From Acidobacteriota bacterium (lineage in GTDB: Bacteria > Acidobacteriota > Terriglobia > UBA7540): 9,800 nucleotides of DNA. Of the stretch, positions 8,096 through 9,800 are shown in pieces. The notes beneath the pieces are model-generated. The model searched no databases, was not told where the DNA came from, and saw only the letters and a program-made list of their open reading frames with translations. Where the stretch lies: positions 1 through 9,800 of the forward strand of contig JAKASC010000073.1 in assembly GCA_021828245.1 (NCBI GenBank), read 5' to 3'. The translations under genes and the position numbers were made by a program. The first letter of the stretch is position 1, and every line of letters starts with the position of its first letter.

Positions 8096-8815
8096 GGCCA
8101 GCCGTTGCCGGAGAGAGTCTTCCCTTGACTGGCCAATCGGCTTACCTGTCCGGGTAGTGAGCACGCTTTGGCACAGTGGCTGGAGGATTTTTACGTCCCG
8201 AACAGTGAGGGAAGTCTCGAGGGAGCGGGCTCGCCAGGAGCTGGAGGCGCTCAAGATGCGAGTGGAGAAAGGCGAACTCCAGGAACCCGAAAAGATCGGG
8301 GTGGCGGCCGCCACCCCCCTGCGCCGCCACCACGGACACCGTTACTTTGCCGGGGAGTTGCGTCAGGGGAAGTTCCACTTCTTCGAGCACTCTGTGAACT
8401 GGGCGCGGGAAAAGGCTCTGGAGGGCGAGTACGTCATCCAGACCGAGGCGCGGAACCTGTCACCGGTCGAGGCAGTAACGCCTTACCAGGAACTGAACGA
8501 TGTGGAGCGCGGGTTCTCGCATCTGATGGAACTGCGCCCGGTTTACCCTCAGAGCGGCGCGCGCCTCGAAGCGCAGGTCTTCGTGGCGGGGCTGGCTTGG
8601 CTTCTCGATTAAGCCTTGGGAAAAAGCTTGCGAGCGGCGGGCAGTCGCCTGTCCACTCCCTTGGCCTGGCAGGTGCTGGAGATGATCCGTTACGTGGAGA
8701 GCAATCTCGGCCAACGGCGCAAAGTTTGCATCCCCCGGGCAATCAAACCCCCGCCGATGTGCTCCGAATCCTGGGCCTTACCGAACTGAATCCCCCCGCG
8801 CCTCCTGAAGGTTGA
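8070..8815 (+). pseudogene. IS1634-type transposase, N-terminally truncated and disrupted
   Basis: C-terminal part of an IS4-superfamily transposase. Clear family features begin near 8220: ARQELEALKMRVEKGELQEPEKIG, RRHHGHRYFAGELRQGKFHFFEH, and AREKALEGEYVIQTEARNLSPVEAV. The last DDE-side motif reads YQELNDVERGF. An in-frame TAA at 8610-8612 is followed in the same frame by matching sequence (RAAGSRLSTPLAWQVLEMIRY, about 8631 on). At the C-run 8748-8752 the frame shifts by one, and ADVLRILGLTELNPPAPPEG closes at TGA 8813-8815, the usual ending of this group. The segment SHLMELRPV seems to lack about three residues compared with the usual LKDVLxLRPV, losing the conserved lysine. Family members are about 550-600 residues, so more than half is missing. 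The open frame 8070-8220 has no recognisable similarity, and the true left edge is uncertain. Confidence 0.75.
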
Positions 8816-9063
8816 CCCTGGCGGATGTAGGGACCAAACTCAAAAACCGATCCTCTTGTTTCAAGGAGTTACAGCCCGCCGTCGTCAACTGGGTTAGTGA
8901 TTGTTAATCTGTGTAACGTCATAAACCTCTAACGCAACCCCACCCAACAGCCGATATTACAGACAGCGGAGCAGCTCTTTGGACCGGTGAACTCGCGAGG
9001 CCATCGCGCGCGTCTCCGTGGGGCGGCTTCCAAGGCAGCGGAGCGTCTCCGCACGCGAACTTT
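8816..9063. other. Non-coding gap between the IS remnant and the HD-GYP gene
   Basis: The first 75-80 bases are probably the tail of the IS1634-type element. The middle (about 8895-8935) is AT-richer than its surroundings and could hold a promoter, but I find no convincing -35/-10 pair. The last part contains a perfect hairpin, GCGGAG (9038-9043), loop CGT, CTCCGC (9047-9052), ending 11 bases before the ATG at 9064. Short open frames here look random. Confidence 0.6.
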
Positions 9064-9800
9064 ATGGAAAAGGAAGGCCCAAAGACGCGAGTGCTCCTGG
9101 TGGACGACGAACCGGCCATCTTGGAATTACTGGGTCAAAAACTGGAGGCCAGCGGGTTTGATTGGCGCGGCTGCTCGAGCGCGGAGGAAGCGCTCGAGCG
9201 CCTCCAGCGCGAGAAATACGACGCCATCATTTCTGATTTGAAGATGCCCGGTCTTACCGGCTTGGAATTATTGCAGGAGGCTTCCAAGCGCTACCCTCAT
9301 ACGGCATTTCTGATGGCGACGGGAGAGGATGATGTTCGCGTGGGCATCGAGGCGATGAAACAAGGCGCGGATGATTATTTGGTCAAACCCTTCAACTTGG
9401 ACGCCGTGGCAAGCTCGGTTCAACGCGCGATTGGGAAAAAGCAGATGCAGGCTGAACTAGAAAAATATCGCAGTCACCTCGAGGATTTGGTGGAGCAGCG
9501 CACGCAGCAGCTCAAGGCGGCGATGCGGCGCATCGAGCAGACCTATGACGACACGCTCGAGGCGCTGGGAGCGGCGCTCGACCTGCGCGATACCGAGACC
9601 GCCGGCCATTCCCGCCGCGTCAGCCTTTACTGTCTGGAAATCGCCCGCGCCATGGGATGCAATAGCGAACAACTGAAGACCATCATGCGCGGCGCTTACC
9701 TGCATGACATCGGCAAAATCGGCATCCCGGACTCCATCCTGCTGAAGGAAGGAAAGTTGACCGCGGAAGAAACGTCGGTCATGCAAACCCACGTCCGAAT
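9064..9800 (+). CDS. Response regulator with REC and HD-GYP domains, 3' end outside the window
   Basis: Two-component regulator whose output domain is predicted to degrade cyclic di-GMP in the cytoplasm. The 245 visible residues begin at ATG 9064; no in-frame ATG lies upstream and the ribosome binding site is not obvious. The REC domain spans about 8-124: acidic pair D14-D15, phosphoacceptor D58 in ISDLKMPG, T87 and K108 in VKPF. Residues 125-165 are charged and heptad-like, a probable coiled-coil linker. The HD-GYP domain begins near 166, with TAGHSRRV (H182) and YLHDIGKIGIPD, where H214-D215 are the HD metal ligands. The GYP motif itself would lie beyond the window edge, so activity cannot be judged. 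No sensor kinase gene is in view; it may be encoded downstream or elsewhere. Confidence 0.9.
   Translation, partial: MEKEGPKTRVLLVDDEPAILELLGQKLEASGFDWRGCSSAEEALERLQREKYDAIISDLKMPGLTGLELLQEASKRYPHTAFLMATGEDDVRVGIEAMKQGADDYLVKPFNLDAVASSVQRAIGKKQMQAELEKYRSHLEDLVEQRTQQLKAAMRRIEQTYDDTLEALGAALDLRDTETAGHSRRVSLYCLEIARAMGCNSEQLKTIMRGAYLHDIGKIGIPDSILLKEGKLTAEETSVMQTHVR

Larger units (their letters stand above)
8070..8893 (+). mobile_element. 3' remnant of an IS1634-type insertion sequence, boundaries approximate
   Basis: The coding remnant to 8815 is the C-terminal third of an IS1634-like transposase, so the left part of the element has been lost. The left boundary is unknown, somewhere between 8031 and about 8220. 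After the stop comes a non-coding tail whose GTCAACTGGG (8884-8893) could be the right terminal end. I recall similar GTCAACTG ends in this group, but no partner repeat is present to confirm it. The element has the same orientation as the flanking genes. Confidence 0.45.

Noticed and set aside
8060..8314. 84-codon - strand frame near the second IS remnant
   Set aside because: No recognisable domain. It overlaps the transposase remnant and no promoter or ribosome binding site supports it.
8168..8815. Single 215-codon frame across the IS1634-type remnant
   Set aside because: Only the last 20 or so codons match the family. The rest of the similarity is in the frame that starts at 8070.
1..9800. 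Undescribed defence or biosynthetic system, or CRISPR array
   Set aside because: All substantial open frames belong to known families, and no regularly spaced repeats or unknown multi-gene cassette were seen.

Overview
The window is a moderately GC-rich bacterial segment with every gene on the + strand. It looks like a chromosomal housekeeping block lying between two decayed insertion sequences. Protein style (IleRS with an AMSKS signature, a secreted DPP-IV-like S9 peptidase, a REC plus HD-GYP regulator, IS1380 and IS1634-type transposases) suggests Acidobacteriota or a relative. That is an inference from general resemblance, not from any marker search.

Layout: (1) 1-1348 is the right-hand part of an IS1380-family element. 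Its transposase is broken by a frameshift near position 91 and an amber codon at 983-985. Its right inverted repeat (1335-1348) is readable. (2) Six bases beyond that repeat starts a near-consensus sigma-70 promoter (TGGACA, 17 bp, TATAAT), which drives a compact cluster: ileS (1416-4253), lspA (4289-4792), an RluA/RluD-family pseudouridine synthase (4876-5862) and an exported dipeptidyl-peptidase-IV-like serine peptidase (5859-8030). (3) About 8070-8815 is a 3' remnant of an IS1634-type transposase with a stop codon and a C-run frameshift. (4) After a short non-coding gap, a response regulator with an HD-GYP domain starts at 9064 and runs off the window.

The first three cluster genes serve general protein synthesis and export: isoleucyl-tRNA charging, lipoprotein signal-peptide removal and 23S rRNA modification. 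The fourth encodes a probable periplasmic or secreted exopeptidase. It is joined to the pseudouridine synthase gene by an ATGA overlap, and its ribosome binding site can be folded into a hairpin formed with the end of the upstream gene. I see no CRISPR array, tRNA, rRNA or obviously novel multi-gene system. The most interesting signals are regulatory: the IS end abutting the ileS promoter, the sequestered ribosome binding site, and hairpins in and before the HD-GYP gene.
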